64,000 nt of DNA, from contig NZ_LT706962.1 in the NCBI RefSeq assembly GCF_900155535.1, forward strand, positions 257,079 to 321,078, given 5' to 3'. The position numbers and the translations under genes are program-made. Shown piece by piece: positions 8,336 to 16,132 of the stretch (its first letter is position 1; each line of letters starts with the position of its first letter). Source of the stretch: Corynebacterium urinipleomorphum. GTDB lineage: Bacteria > Actinomycetota > Actinomycetes > Mycobacteriales > Mycobacteriaceae. Below the pieces are notes generated by a model, which worked only from the letters and a program-made list of their open reading frames with translations, did not search any database and was not told the DNA's origin.

Positions 8336-10983
8336 TGCGCATCCACTCCCTGATAATCGACAACGTCCGCGCTGTCGAGCACCTGGAACTCACCGACCTG
8401 CCGGACACCGGTGTCATCCTCATCCACGGCGACAACGAGGCCGGCAAGTCGACGATCCTCGACGCCCTCGACGCTGTGCTTACCGTCAAGCACGACTCGT
8501 CCGCCGCGAAGATCCGTGCGCTGTACCCCATCGGCCGCGACGAGCAGCCCGAGGTCACGCTCGGCGCCACCATCGGCCCATACACCTTCACCGTGCACAA
8601 GCGCTTCGGCAAAGGCGCGAAAGGCAAAGCCGAGCTATCCATCACCGCGCCCCGCCGCGAGGAGCTGACGGGGGAGCAGGCCCACAACCGCTTGAACGAG
8701 ATCCTCGCCGAGCACGTCGACCAAGAGCTTTTTGACGCGTTGTTTCTCCGCCAAGGCGCCTTCACCGAGACCATCGAGGCCGCCGGCATTCCGTCGTTCA
8801 CCCGGGCACTGGAAGCCTCCGGCACTGACCCGGATGCGACGGCTGAGGGCCTGCACGATGACTCCGGGCTGATACAGCGCGTCGAAGCCGAGTTCGGCCG
8901 CTATTTCACTGCCAAAGGCAACGACAAACAGGTGCTCACCGCCGCCGACAAGGCTGTTTCCGAGGCCGAGGACGCTGTGCGCGAGGCGGAGGCGAACCTC
9001 GACGCGTATGAGCGCGACGTCGACGAATTCGCCCAGTGCGAAGCCACCATGGCGGGCATCGCCGCCGAACTTCCCGCCGCCGAGGAGGAACTCGCGGAAC
9101 GCGAAAAGGATGCCGCTGCTGCCGCTGAGCTGGCGGGCAAACTCGATGCCGCTCAAGAAAAAGCCGCCCGCGCCGCCGTGGACGTCGAGCGCGCCGGGGA
9201 GGACCTCGAGCGCCGCGCCGCCCTCGTCGTCCGCGTCGAAGAGGTCGAGGCGGAACTCGCCGCGGTCACCGAAGAGCTCGAGCCTGCTCGCGAACGCGAC
9301 CGCGCCGAAGCAGAGGCAGTGGCCGAGAAAGAGGAAGCCCACGCGCACGCACGCGAGAAGGAGACTGCCGCCCGCACGACACTTGCCGATGCCGAGCGTG
9401 CGCTTGCAGCAGCCCAAGCGAAGCTGCGCTTAGACGCGCTCGCCGACACCGTTTCGCGTCTGGGCGACGCCGACGACGACATTGCCCGCCTGCGCGAGGC
9501 CGTCCCGGAGCGACCCGTCACCGATGACGATGTCCGCGCGCTGGAAACCGCCGCGAACGAGGTCGCTCTTCAGCGCCGCCTCCGCGACGCGGCTGCCGCA
9601 CGCGTCGATGTGGCTGGTCCCGCAGGCACCGTCATCACCGTCGACGGCGCAGAACACGAAATCGGCGGCGACGATGATGCCGTCGCGCTTCACCATGGCA
9701 CCGAGCTGACCATCGGCGATGTCACGCTGACCTACCGTGCCGCCGCAGGCACCGACACCGCCAACGACGCTCTGGATGCTGCCGAAGCGGAGCTCGCCCG
9801 ACTCACCGCAGCGATCGGGTGCGAAGACGTGGCCGGTGCCCGCGCGCTGCGCGACGTCCACCGCGAGTCCGCAGCCGCTCTCACGGCGGCGCTCGATCGC
9901 CGACGGGATATCCTCCGCGGGCGCGACGCCGATGTGGTCCGCCACGACCATGCACGGCTGGCCGAACTCGTCGAAGAGAACTCCGATTCCGCAGAACTCG
10001 ACATCGACTCCGCCGCAGCCGCAGTGGAGGACGCCCGTGCTGAGGTGGAGGACGCCGCGCAGGCAGTGCACGATTTGGCTCTGGCGCTGGTGCAATTGCG
10101 CACCAAGCCTGAACACGCGAAACTCGTTGCGCTCGAGGCCCAGGTCGCCGGACTCACCTCCACCGCCGAAGGCACCCGGTCCGATCTCGCCGCAGCGCGG
10201 GAGAAGATCGATGACGACGCTTTGGCCGCCACCCGCGACGCTGTCGTCACCGCCAGCGACACCGCGGCTGCCGAGGTAGCTGCCGTCGCCGACGAGGTGG
10301 CGCAGGCCGATCCGAAGCAAGCTGAAAGCCTCCGTGACGGTGCGCGCAACCGCGTGGACAACTTGACCAAGCGCTACAACACCGCCAGGGACCGCCGTCT
10401 GCAGCTGGAATCTCGCGTCACCAGCGCTGAGGGCGAAGGGGAGAAGCTCGACGCTGCCCGCTCCGCGCTCGAGGTCGCCCGCGTGACGCGCGACCGGCTG
10501 CGCAGGAAAGCCGACGCAGTCAAGCTGCTGCGCGAAACACTCGTAGCCCACCGCGACGCCGCCCGCGCGAAATACGCGGCACCGTTCGCGCAAGCGCTGC
10601 AGCGCTACGCCAGCCAAGTCTTCGGCCCGGGCACCGAGTTCACGCTCGATGATGCCCTGCAGGTGCAAGCCCGCACCGTCGGTAGCACCACCGTCGACTT
10701 GGCCCAGCTCTCCGGCGGCGCGAAAGAGCAGATGGCGCTGCTCACTCGGTTCGCCATCGCTGACATGGTCGCGGGCGGGGATTCCGCCGACACCCATGTG
10801 CCTGTCGTCGTCGATGATGCTCTGGGAGCAACCGACCCGCAGCGTCTCGCACTCATGAACGCGTTGTTTTCCCAAGTGGGGGAGAACTCGCAAGTGTTCG
10901 TGCTCACGTGCTTCCCGCAACGGTTCGACCGTGTCGCAGCCGCCCGCAGCGCCTCGATCCAGGAACTCAAAGCGCCCCGCTAG
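8335..10983 (+). CDS. SbcC-like AAA/SMC-type ATPase
   Basis: An 882-residue Rad50/SbcC-type ATPase. Walker A is GDNEAGKST (residues 32-40). A long Ala/Glu/Arg-rich coiled coil runs from roughly 190 to 730. The ABC signature LSGGAKEQMALL starts near residue 792, with Walker B VPVVVDDALGATDP after it. I see no clear CxxC zinc hook at the middle of the coil, which distinguishes it from classical SbcC/Rad50. A compact non-coil segment of about residues 420-470 (VDGAEHEIGGDDDAV) sits there instead. It overlaps the SbcD-like gene by one base and must be its partner. Confidence 0.85.
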   Translation: MRIHSLIIDNVRAVEHLELTDLPDTGVILIHGDNEAGKSTILDALDAVLTVKHDSSAAKIRALYPIGRDEQPEVTLGATIGPYTFTVHKRFGKGAKGKAELSITAPRREELTGEQAHNRLNEILAEHVDQELFDALFLRQGAFTETIEAAGIPSFTRALEASGTDPDATAEGLHDDSGLIQRVEAEFGRYFTAKGNDKQVLTAADKAVSEAEDAVREAEANLDAYERDVDEFAQCEATMAGIAAELPAAEEELAEREKDAAAAAELAGKLDAAQEKAARAAVDVERAGEDLERRAALVVRVEEVEAELAAVTEELEPARERDRAEAEAVAEKEEAHAHAREKETAARTTLADAERALAAAQAKLRLDALADTVSRLGDADDDIARLREAVPERPVTDDDVRALETAANEVALQRRLRDAAAARVDVAGPAGTVITVDGAEHEIGGDDDAVALHHGTELTIGDVTLTYRAAAGTDTANDALDAAEAELARLTAAIGCEDVAGARALRDVHRESAAALTAALDRRRDILRGRDADVVRHDHARLAELVEENSDSAELDIDSAAAAVEDARAEVEDAAQAVHDLALALVQLRTKPEHAKLVALEAQVAGLTSTAEGTRSDLAAAREKIDDDALAATRDAVVTASDTAAAEVAAVADEVAQADPKQAESLRDGARNRVDNLTKRYNTARDRRLQLESRVTSAEGEGEKLDAARSALEVARVTRDRLRRKADAVKLLRETLVAHRDAARAKYAAPFAQALQRYASQVFGPGTEFTLDDALQVQARTVGSTTVDLAQLSGGAKEQMALLTRFAIADMVAGGDSADTHVPVVVDDALGATDPQRLALMNALFSQVGENSQVFVLTCFPQRFDRVAAARSASIQELKAPR

Positions 10984-11057
10984 GGTCGAATACTCATGGT
11001 CCCGGTGCTGGCAGGTTTGATTTCCAGGTGGTGGCCGCTTTTAGTAACCTCGGCATC

Positions 11058-11537
11058 ATGACGGCAGAACCCCGCTGGTTGAGCGATGACGAGCAGTCTT
11101 TTTGGCGGCTTTTGATCGCAACTCGCACGACGCTCATGCGCGTCGTGGAGGACTCCCTGCTCGCCAGCTCTGGCCTGTCCAGCCCCGAGTACGCCGCTCT
11201 CGTCGTCTTGTCTGAAGCTGAAGGGCAGCAACTGCGCTTGCGCGACCTCTGCTCGGCGCTCGGGTGGGACCGCTCCCGCACCTCCCACCAAGTCACGCGT
11301 ATGGAGCGCCGGGATCTGGTGACCAAGGAGAAGAGCCCGGGCGACGGGCGCGGGGTCTTGGTCCGGCTCACTGAGAACGGAATGCAGCGTCTTGAGCGTG
11401 CAGTGCCCGACCACGTTGAGACTGTCCGCCGCGCAGTGTTCGACCACCTCGACCCAGAGGATATGCCTGCAATTCGGCGTTTCTTCGAGGGAATTCTGTC
11501 TGCGGAGGAAATCGCGGCGAAAACTCCCGACGAGTAG
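11058..11537 (+). CDS. MarR-family transcriptional regulator
   Basis: A 159-residue winged-helix regulator. The central region has the MarR pattern: LSSPEYAALVVLSEAEG, then LRLRDLCSALGWDRSRTSHQVTRMERRDLV as the recognition helix, then the wing KEKSPGDGRGVLVRLTENG. MarR proteins bind palindromic operators as dimers and are released by small ligands or oxidation. The ATG at 11058 is the first start that gives a normal family length. The gene stands alone: an SbcC-like gene ends 74 bases upstream and an IS element begins 110 bases downstream, so its regulated target cannot be told from context. Confidence 0.85.
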   Translation: MTAEPRWLSDDEQSFWRLLIATRTTLMRVVEDSLLASSGLSSPEYAALVVLSEAEGQQLRLRDLCSALGWDRSRTSHQVTRMERRDLVTKEKSPGDGRGVLVRLTENGMQRLERAVPDHVETVRRAVFDHLDPEDMPAIRRFFEGILSAEEIAAKTPDE

Positions 11538-11672
11538 TTCCGGCACCGTTCTGGCTGCCATTCTGCTGCTTAGCTGTGAGTTCGTTGTCGCCACCGGTGA
11601 GTCGGGGTTGAATGGATGTGGTTAGAGGAACCCGTTCCATCAATGAGTGAAGCGTCCTGGTTTTTGTTCCGC

Positions 11673-12587
11673 TTATTTAACGCCCAACGTTTGAGCGTCT
11701 GATCGTTGATAGTAGGCGTCCTCCATCTCCTGTGGAGTGATATATCCCAGGGATTGATGAAGTCGCTGGTTGTTCCACCAGTGCACCCAGCGAAGGGTGG
11801 CGATCTCGACTTCACCGACCGATGCCCACGGCCGGTGGGGATAAATCAGCTCTGTTTTGTAGAGCCCGTTGACCGTTTCAGCCAACGCGTTGTCATAGGA
11901 GTCGCCGACGGTGCCGACAGACGGATCGATACCTGCCTGGGTGAGCGCTTCACCGTAACGGATCGAGACATACTGCGAGCCGCGGTCACTGTGGTGGACA
12001 AGCCCTTCTGAGCGAAGATCACCAGCGTGATACAGGGCGTGCTCAAAGGCCTCCAACGGCAGTTCATCGGTACGCATGCTCGCCCGAGTCGCCACACCGA
12101 CGATCTTCCTGGAGTACACATCGGTGATAAACGCGGTGTAGGCAAAACCAGACAAGGTGCGCACATAGGTGATGTCAGCGACCCACAACCGGTGCGGCGC
12201 GGGTGCAGTGAAGTCACGGTTGACCAGGTCAGGGCGGCAATCCGGCACGTTGGCCCGAAGCGTTGTCATCGGTGTGCGGCCACGCCTGCGGCCTTGAATA
12301 CCAGCTTGCTTCATCAAACGCGCGGTCTGATCACGACCGATGTTCCAGCCGGCGCGCTGCATAGCCTTCCACATCTTGCGGACCCCGTAGACGCTGAAGT
12401 TGTCCTCGTAGACCCTCACCAATTCAGGAATAAGCAGCGCATCTGACAAACTCCTCGCCGACGGCGCTCGTGCTTTCGCTGCTCGGTAACCGCGAGAGGT
12501 GATGAACCCACATTCTGTCTCTTTCAAGGTGCGACAGATAGCCTCGACCCCGAAGCGATCGCGATACGCATCGATGTATTCGATCAT
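11673..12587 (-). CDS. IS3-family transposase OrfB (DDE catalytic part), copy 1
   Basis: A 304-residue integrase-core protein. The N-terminal HTH_21-like region contains VYGVRKMWKAMQRAG. The DDE triad lies in VADITYV (first D), HHSDRGSQYVS (second D) and DNALAETVNGLYK (E), with the usual spacing of the IS3 family. It is probably made mainly as an OrfAB fusion through -1 frameshifting in the end of orfA (12617-12623), because the upstream codons continue in this frame. The frame is intact, so the element may still be mobile. Confidence 0.93.
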   Translation of the reverse strand: MIEYIDAYRDRFGVEAICRTLKETECGFITSRGYRAAKARAPSARSLSDALLIPELVRVYEDNFSVYGVRKMWKAMQRAGWNIGRDQTARLMKQAGIQGRRRGRTPMTTLRANVPDCRPDLVNRDFTAPAPHRLWVADITYVRTLSGFAYTAFITDVYSRKIVGVATRASMRTDELPLEAFEHALYHAGDLRSEGLVHHSDRGSQYVSIRYGEALTQAGIDPSVGTVGDSYDNALAETVNGLYKTELIYPHRPWASVGEVEIATLRWVHWWNNQRLHQSLGYITPQEMEDAYYQRSDAQTLGVK

Positions 12588-12901
12588 CTTCTGGTGGGAC
12601 GGTCGAGTTCCGCCGCGAAAAAAGCTGACGCGGTTTTCAAGATCTCGTTAGCCCTGCGTAGCTCCTTAATCTCTTTCCGGAGCCGCTTCAGCTCGTCAGC
12701 CGCTGACTCGCCGGCGCCAATCTCAACATCGGACGAGGCCATATTCGGCTTCAACCAATCGTTGAGCGTGTGCGCTGGAATGCCGAGCTTTTCACCGATC
12801 TCTACGGCTGCACCCCATTTCGAACACCCTTCGAGCTCAACGAGATCCTCAGCCAAACGCACTGCCTTGGCCTTGAACTCGTCACTGTACTTCCTTGGCA
12901 T
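12584..12901 (-). CDS. IS3-family transposase OrfA (DNA-binding part), copy 1
   Basis: A 105-residue protein with an N-terminal helix-turn-helix (MPRKYSDEFKAKAVRLAEDL...IGEKLGIPAHTLNDWL) that binds the IS ends. A C-terminal leucine-zipper-like helix (ADELKRLRKEIKELRRANEILKTA, about residues 67-91) serves for dimerisation. It overlaps orfB by 4 bases. The start ATG at 12901 has AAGGATTGG upstream. Confidence 0.92.
   Translation of the reverse strand: MPRKYSDEFKAKAVRLAEDLVELEGCSKWGAAVEIGEKLGIPAHTLNDWLKPNMASSDVEIGAGESAADELKRLRKEIKELRRANEILKTASAFFAAELDRPTRR
12617..12623 (-). other. Programmed -1 frameshift heptamer in IS3 copy 1
   Basis: On the coding strand the bases read T TTT TTC, positioned so that TTT and TTC are zero-frame codons of orfA (…Ala-Phe-Phe-Ala…). 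Slipping back by one base moves translation into the orfB frame without an intervening stop. The same heptamer is kept in copy 2 at 22088-22094. This matches the X XXY YYZ rule for IS3-family OrfAB production. Confidence 0.75.
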
Positions 12902-12966
12902 GATTCCAATCCTTCTCTAGAAATGATCGGAACTAAACCCAGGACACTTCAGAGGGAGGACCCGAT

Positions 12967-13269
12967 ATGTCCACACCGACCAACCCGAACGACAATAACC
13001 AGGGCAACATCAACCCGAACCCGTACCCGAACCAGGGCCCTGTGAACCCGGGCGCGTACCAGCAGGGCCAGGAACCGCTGGGGTCCCGTAAGCTGCACCG
13101 CTCGGCCAACAACCGCATGCTCGGCGGAGTCTGCGGCGGCATCGCCGAGACCTATAACCTCGATCCCACACTTGTCCGCGTCATTTTCGTCGCGCTGACT
13201 CTCCTCGGGTTCTCCGGGATCCTGCTGTACATCATCTGCTGGATTGTCATTCCGGACTACCGCTACTAA
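12967..13269 (+). CDS. PspC domain membrane protein
   Basis: A 100-residue protein. Residues 1-38 are disordered and rich in Asn, Pro, Gln and Gly. Residues 39-100 are a PspC domain: KLHRSANNRMLGGVCGGIAE, the conserved YNLDPTLVRVIFVALTLLG, and one or two membrane helices ending ICWIVIPDYRY. PspC proteins take part in envelope stress responses. The start ATG has a good GGAGGA site six bases upstream. The right end of the IS3 element is only 15 bases before the ATG, so the ribosome site is native but the original promoter has been moved 1.3 kb away. Confidence 0.88.
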   Translation: MSTPTNPNDNNQGNINPNPYPNQGPVNPGAYQQGQEPLGSRKLHRSANNRMLGGVCGGIAETYNLDPTLVRVIFVALTLLGFSGILLYIICWIVIPDYRY

Positions 13270-13295
13270 CCAACAGTTCAAACACATGAAACGGC

Positions 13296-13319
13296 GGTGC
13301 AGGCTGTAAAACCTGCACC
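13296..13319. terminator. Hairpin between pspC and yceI-like genes
   Basis: Perfect 8-bp stem GGTGCAGG (13296-13303) and CCTGCACC (13312-13319) with an A-rich loop. It lies between the convergent pspC and YceI genes. No clear T-run follows, so a bidirectional terminator is likely but not certain. Confidence 0.55.
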
Positions 13320-13350
13320 CCCGGTTCAGTCTTGCGCGCGGCAGCGGGCG

Positions 13351-13899
13351 TTAGGCGCGCTTGATGCCGGAGCCCTCGATCTCGATGGCGATCTTCTCGC
13401 CGACCAGTGCGCCGCCGGAGTTCAGCGGAGCGTCGAAGTCGATGCCGAAGTCCTTGCGGTTGATGGTGGTGGACGCCTCGAAGCCCAGGCGGGTGTTGCC
13501 GAACGGGTCTTCCTCAACACCGAAGGTCTCTACGTCGAGAGTGACGGGCTTGGTCGTGCCCTTGATGGTCAGGTCGCCGGTGACGGTGCCGTTGCCGGAA
13601 GCGTCGACGTCGAAAGAGGCGGAAGCGAACGTCATCTGCGGGAACTTCTCCACGTCGAAGAAGTCCTCGCCCTTGATGTGCGCGTCGCGGTCCTCGTTGC
13701 GCGTATCGACGGACCCCGTCACCACCGTTGCCTCCACCTTGCTGTCAGCCGGGTTCTCCTGGTTGGCGGTAAGAGTAGCGGTGAAATCGGTGAACTCGCC
13801 GCGGACCTTGGTCACCATTGCATGGCGGACGGTGAATCCCACGGAGGAGTGGGCGGTGTCGAGATCGTAAATGCCGCTGAAGTTGGACGGGTTAGTCAC
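13351..13899 (-). CDS. YceI family protein
   Basis: A 182-residue lipocalin-like YceI protein. The family opens with YDLDTAHSSVGFTVRHAMVTKVRGEF, and the later segments DFFDVEKFPQMTF, GDLTIKGTTKPVTL, FGNTRLGFEA and INRKDFGI are all in place. YceI proteins bind long isoprenoids or amphiphiles in a beta barrel; the cellular role in corynebacteria is not established. No signal peptide is present, so this one is cytoplasmic. The GTG at 13899 is chosen because AAAGGAG lies 8 bases upstream; the TTG six bases earlier would be only 2 bases from that site. Confidence 0.9.
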   Translation of the reverse strand: MTNPSNFSGIYDLDTAHSSVGFTVRHAMVTKVRGEFTDFTATLTANQENPADSKVEATVVTGSVDTRNEDRDAHIKGEDFFDVEKFPQMTFASASFDVDASGNGTVTGDLTIKGTTKPVTLDVETFGVEEDPFGNTRLGFEASTTINRKDFGIDFDAPLNSGGALVGEKIAIEIEGSGIKRA

Positions 13900-14094
13900 G
13901 AGCAATGCTCCTTTAGTTTCGGTTCAGATTTAATGTTTCGTTGTTGTCACGTCTACGACGCAACGGGTCCCACTATAGAACGCATGATGTAGACACGTCA
14001 ACAAAATGGGTTCCTGCAGGCGCTCGACGGCCCTGACGCAATTACCGGCTTGGCTTGACGTAGTGATAGATTAATGGGCGCTGTTGAAAGCACT

Positions 14095-14171
14095 GTCTCC
14101 GTAGCTCAGTGGATTAGAGCATCGGTTTCCGGTACCGAAGGTCGCAGGTTCGAATCCTGTCGGGGACACCA
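14095..14171 (+). tRNA. tRNA-Arg(CCG)
   Basis: A full cloverleaf: acceptor GTCTCCG pairs with CGGGGAC, the D arm contains TAGCTCAGTGGATTAGAGC, the anticodon stem is TCGGT/ACCGA with loop TTCCGGT (anticodon CCG, reads CGG), the T arm is GCAGG-TTCGAAT-CCTGT, and CCA is encoded at 14169-14171. It marks the left edge of the accessory region. I find no convincing duplicate of its 3' end further right, so I cannot show that it served as an attachment site. Confidence 0.95.
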
Positions 14172-14174
14172 TTT

Positions 14175-14220
14175 GACCTGGGGGTTTCACGAAACTGTTC
14201 CAATCTTTTCACGAAACCCC
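14175..14220. repeat. Hairpin element starting GACCTGGGGGTTT, next to tRNA-Arg
   Basis: Directly after the tRNA lies GACCTGGGGGTTT (14175-14187). Its G4T3 part belongs to a left arm that pairs with TTTCACGAAACCCC (14207-14220), 12 of 14 positions matching. The same 13-base opening recurs at 17841-17853, also at the start of an inverted repeat. It could be a terminator for the tRNA or a small dispersed palindromic element. Confidence 0.5.
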
Positions 14221-14251
14221 GCGCCGGCCGAAGGAAAACGGCCGCGAACAC

Positions 14252-14290
14252 AAAAATGACCCGCTCCGTTCGTTCGGAGGGGTCATTTTT
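14252..14290. terminator. Bidirectional terminator right of tRNA-Arg
   Basis: A long stem: AAAAATGACCC-CTCCG pairs with CGGAGGGGTCATTTTT around a TTCGTT loop, with one bulged G in the left arm. A-run and T-run at the two ends make it a strong intrinsic terminator in both directions. The IS1249 copy begins 24 bases further right. Confidence 0.8.
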
Positions 14291-14313
14291 CTCTTCTAAA
14301 GCGCCGTTCCTGC

Positions 14314-15718
14314 GGGTTAAGTAGCAAAAAGTGTGTCTGGTCGGCGTGTCGTCGGTTGGGTGCACTTTTTGTTATTTGAGTGGTCCTTTTCTGATTCCTA
14401 TCGAGTGTTCGTATTCGGTTGGGATAGCGTTGTCGTAGAAGGCTGGTCGGCCTGTTTGGTGGTCGGCTTTGTTTCGGTCTTCTGGGACGAGATCGGGAAC
14501 TTTGGCGAGTTGATCTTGTCCATAAGCGCACTGCCTGGCGATCTGTAACGGGTCGTCAGGCAGTTGCGTTTTCGTATGCAAGTACCATTCGAGCATTTTG
14601 CGTTGCCGCTCGCCTGATCTGCCGCGGTGGGCATCAGCGATGCGCTTGAGTTGAGCGTTGACGCCACCTTCAAGACTATTGGTGGTCGATGCCCACCGGG
14701 CTGGTTCGAGTGCGCCTGGTGGTGGCTGCAGGTAGGTGAATAGCCAGTTGTTGCGCGATAGGTGCAGAAGCGAGTTATATGCCTTGCGTACCCGGATGTG
14801 GGTGAATTCCCACTGGTGATTCAGCGTACGACGCTCTTTGGGCACAGGTGTCTTCTCGTTCAAAAAGTCCTTGTAGACCTGGCCGAAGTCGTGCAGGTGT
14901 AGTGTCCATTCCCTGGCTTGGTCGAGGTTGGTGATTGTGGTCAGTTTCAACGCGAGTGCGTAGATGGCTTTGCCGGCATCAGTGCGGGGGCGTGCTGTGG
15001 TGTAGCGGCGGATGACGCGTTGGGCATGGACAAGACAGCGTTGGATCACAGTGTTGGGCCAGCAGGCTTTGATCGCCGAGTAGGCGCCTTGGCCGCCGTC
15101 GAGGACGACGCATAACGGTTCGGCGATACCGCGCAGCAGTTGTGTGTAGGCGTGGGCTGATTCGCCTTTGGCCCAGTGCCAGGCGATGACGTGGTCGAAG
15201 CTTGCAGCTACGAGCAGGCAGCCGGCGTCGGTGTAGGTGCCGTCGATGAAGATCTGGTCGTAGACCCGGTTGGGGTCTGGGGTGTTGGGCACATCGATGA
15301 GCCAGAACGAGGCGAACCGGCGGTCCAAGGTCCACCTACTGACACCTGCTTGCCTGGCAATGTCTGTCAACGGGGCTGTGCCGGTGACGTAGGTGTGGAA
15401 CCTGGCGAAGTCGCGGGCGCGGGTCTGGTCGGTACGGCGGCGAGTGAAAGTGGATCCGCAATCTTTGCACCGCCACCTGATAGAGCCTTTGGAGGTGGTG
15501 CCGTTCTTCTTCGTTTCCCCATTACATAAGGGGCATCGTGGTCTGTTTGGTGTCACCGGGAAAGCACACCAACACCCGGGTAGCACATGCAGGTGCCATT
15601 CCGGTGGATTGAACGAAAAACGGGCCCGAATAAGGTCTGGAACCTAATTCAAGCCCGATTTAGGTAGGTTGAGCAGCGTCAACGATGAAACTCAGACACA
15701 CATTCTGCTACTTAACCC
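14314..15718 (-). mobile_element. IS1249-like insertion sequence, copy 1 (intact)
   Basis: A 1405-bp element with 26-bp terminal inverted repeats at 14314-14339 and 15693-15718, both starting GGGTTAAGTAGCA and differing at two positions. An 8-bp target duplication GTTCCTGC flanks it (14306-14313 and 15719-15726), the size usual for the IS256 group. One transposase gene fills it. Copy 2 (20543-23254) appears identical in all stretches I compared, so transposition was recent. IS1249 was first described from Corynebacterium xerosis, where it flanks an erythromycin resistance transposon. Confidence 0.93.
14372..15586 (-). CDS. IS1249 family transposase, intact
   Basis: A 404-residue transposase. 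A zinc-ribbon-like N-terminus has two CxxC pairs (CPLCNGE and CKDCGS), followed by an HTH region (LTDIARQAGVSRWTLDRRF). DDE candidates are IFIDGTYTDAG (first D), CVVLDGGQGAYSAI (second D) and TTNSLEGGVNAQL (E). The start codon is GTG at 15586; a nearby ATG is out of frame. The gene is uninterrupted, in contrast to copy 2. Confidence 0.93.
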   Translation of the reverse strand: MLPGCWCAFPVTPNRPRCPLCNGETKKNGTTSKGSIRWRCKDCGSTFTRRRTDQTRARDFARFHTYVTGTAPLTDIARQAGVSRWTLDRRFASFWLIDVPNTPDPNRVYDQIFIDGTYTDAGCLLVAASFDHVIAWHWAKGESAHAYTQLLRGIAEPLCVVLDGGQGAYSAIKACWPNTVIQRCLVHAQRVIRRYTTARPRTDAGKAIYALALKLTTITNLDQAREWTLHLHDFGQVYKDFLNEKTPVPKERRTLNHQWEFTHIRVRKAYNSLLHLSRNNWLFTYLQPPPGALEPARWASTTNSLEGGVNAQLKRIADAHRGRSGERQRKMLEWYLHTKTQLPDDPLQIARQCAYGQDQLAKVPDLVPEDRNKADHQTGRPAFYDNAIPTEYEHSIGIRKGPLK

Positions 15719-15723
15719 GTTCC

Positions 15724-15873
15724 TGCTCGGGTTGTCGCGCAGGATTGTTTAGGAGCGCGGACCCAGCCGGGAAGAGTTTCCGTACTCATTCCGAGCTCGC
15801 CGGCGATGCAGAATTCCGCACCGCGAGACGTGTGAGGGTCAGCTTGCCCGTGCAGCACCAGTTCGATGGCGCG
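15724..15873 (-). pseudogene. Decayed IS3-family orfA fragment
   Basis: On the minus strand, after an in-frame stop at 15874-15876, about 50 codons read RAIELVLHGQADP...GAEFCIAGELG...ETLPGWVRAPKQS. This resembles the helix-turn-helix of IS3-type OrfA proteins (pattern: ELVL-QADP--A-GA---IAGELG-S-ETL-GWVR). The start is lost, no orfB follows, and the frame runs into the IS1249 insertion site. It is an older transposon remnant into which or next to which IS1249 copy 1 inserted. Confidence 0.55.
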
Positions 15874-16132
15874 CTACTGAACTCAGGGGCGAATTTCGAG
15901 GGAGTATGTAGGATTCCTTTTCCAAATTCCCGCCCTCTACTAAACCCGTGGCGAACCAGTAGTGGCGCGTGCACTCAGAGGCTGTGGCCTCGTTCAATTG
16001 GTGGCGCGGTTTTTGCAGCGCTCCATGGCGGCCTTGTTGCTGCGATCACACAGGACTGGCTGCGTGTAGTTGTTGGGGTCTGAACCGAGAGGGGTACGCC
16101 CGGTCGGGGCTGTGTGGAACACTGTCGCTACG
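15874..16132. other. Non-coding stretch between IS remnant and cadD
   Basis: About 260 bases with no convincing gene; the short frames here lack ribosome sites and familiar sequence. It is probably further transposon or island debris. Confidence 0.5.

Larger units (their letters stand above)
11648..12951 (-). mobile_element. IS3-family insertion sequence, copy 1
   Basis: A complete 1304-bp element. Imperfect 24-bp terminal inverted repeats lie at 11648-11671 and 12928-12951, beginning TGAAG and TGAAG on opposite strands and differing at about three positions. A 3-bp target duplication GAG flanks them (11645-11647 and 12952-12954). Inside are the two overlapping reading frames orfA and orfB of a DDE transposase, both on the minus strand. 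It is about 90% or more similar in protein to the second copy at 21119-22421, but not identical, so they are isoforms rather than one recent duplication. Confidence 0.93.

Noticed and set aside
14095..14171. tRNA-Arg as attachment site of an integrated element
   Set aside because: I found no integrase gene and no convincing second copy of the tRNA 3' end; the only shared word is a 13-mer outside the tRNA.
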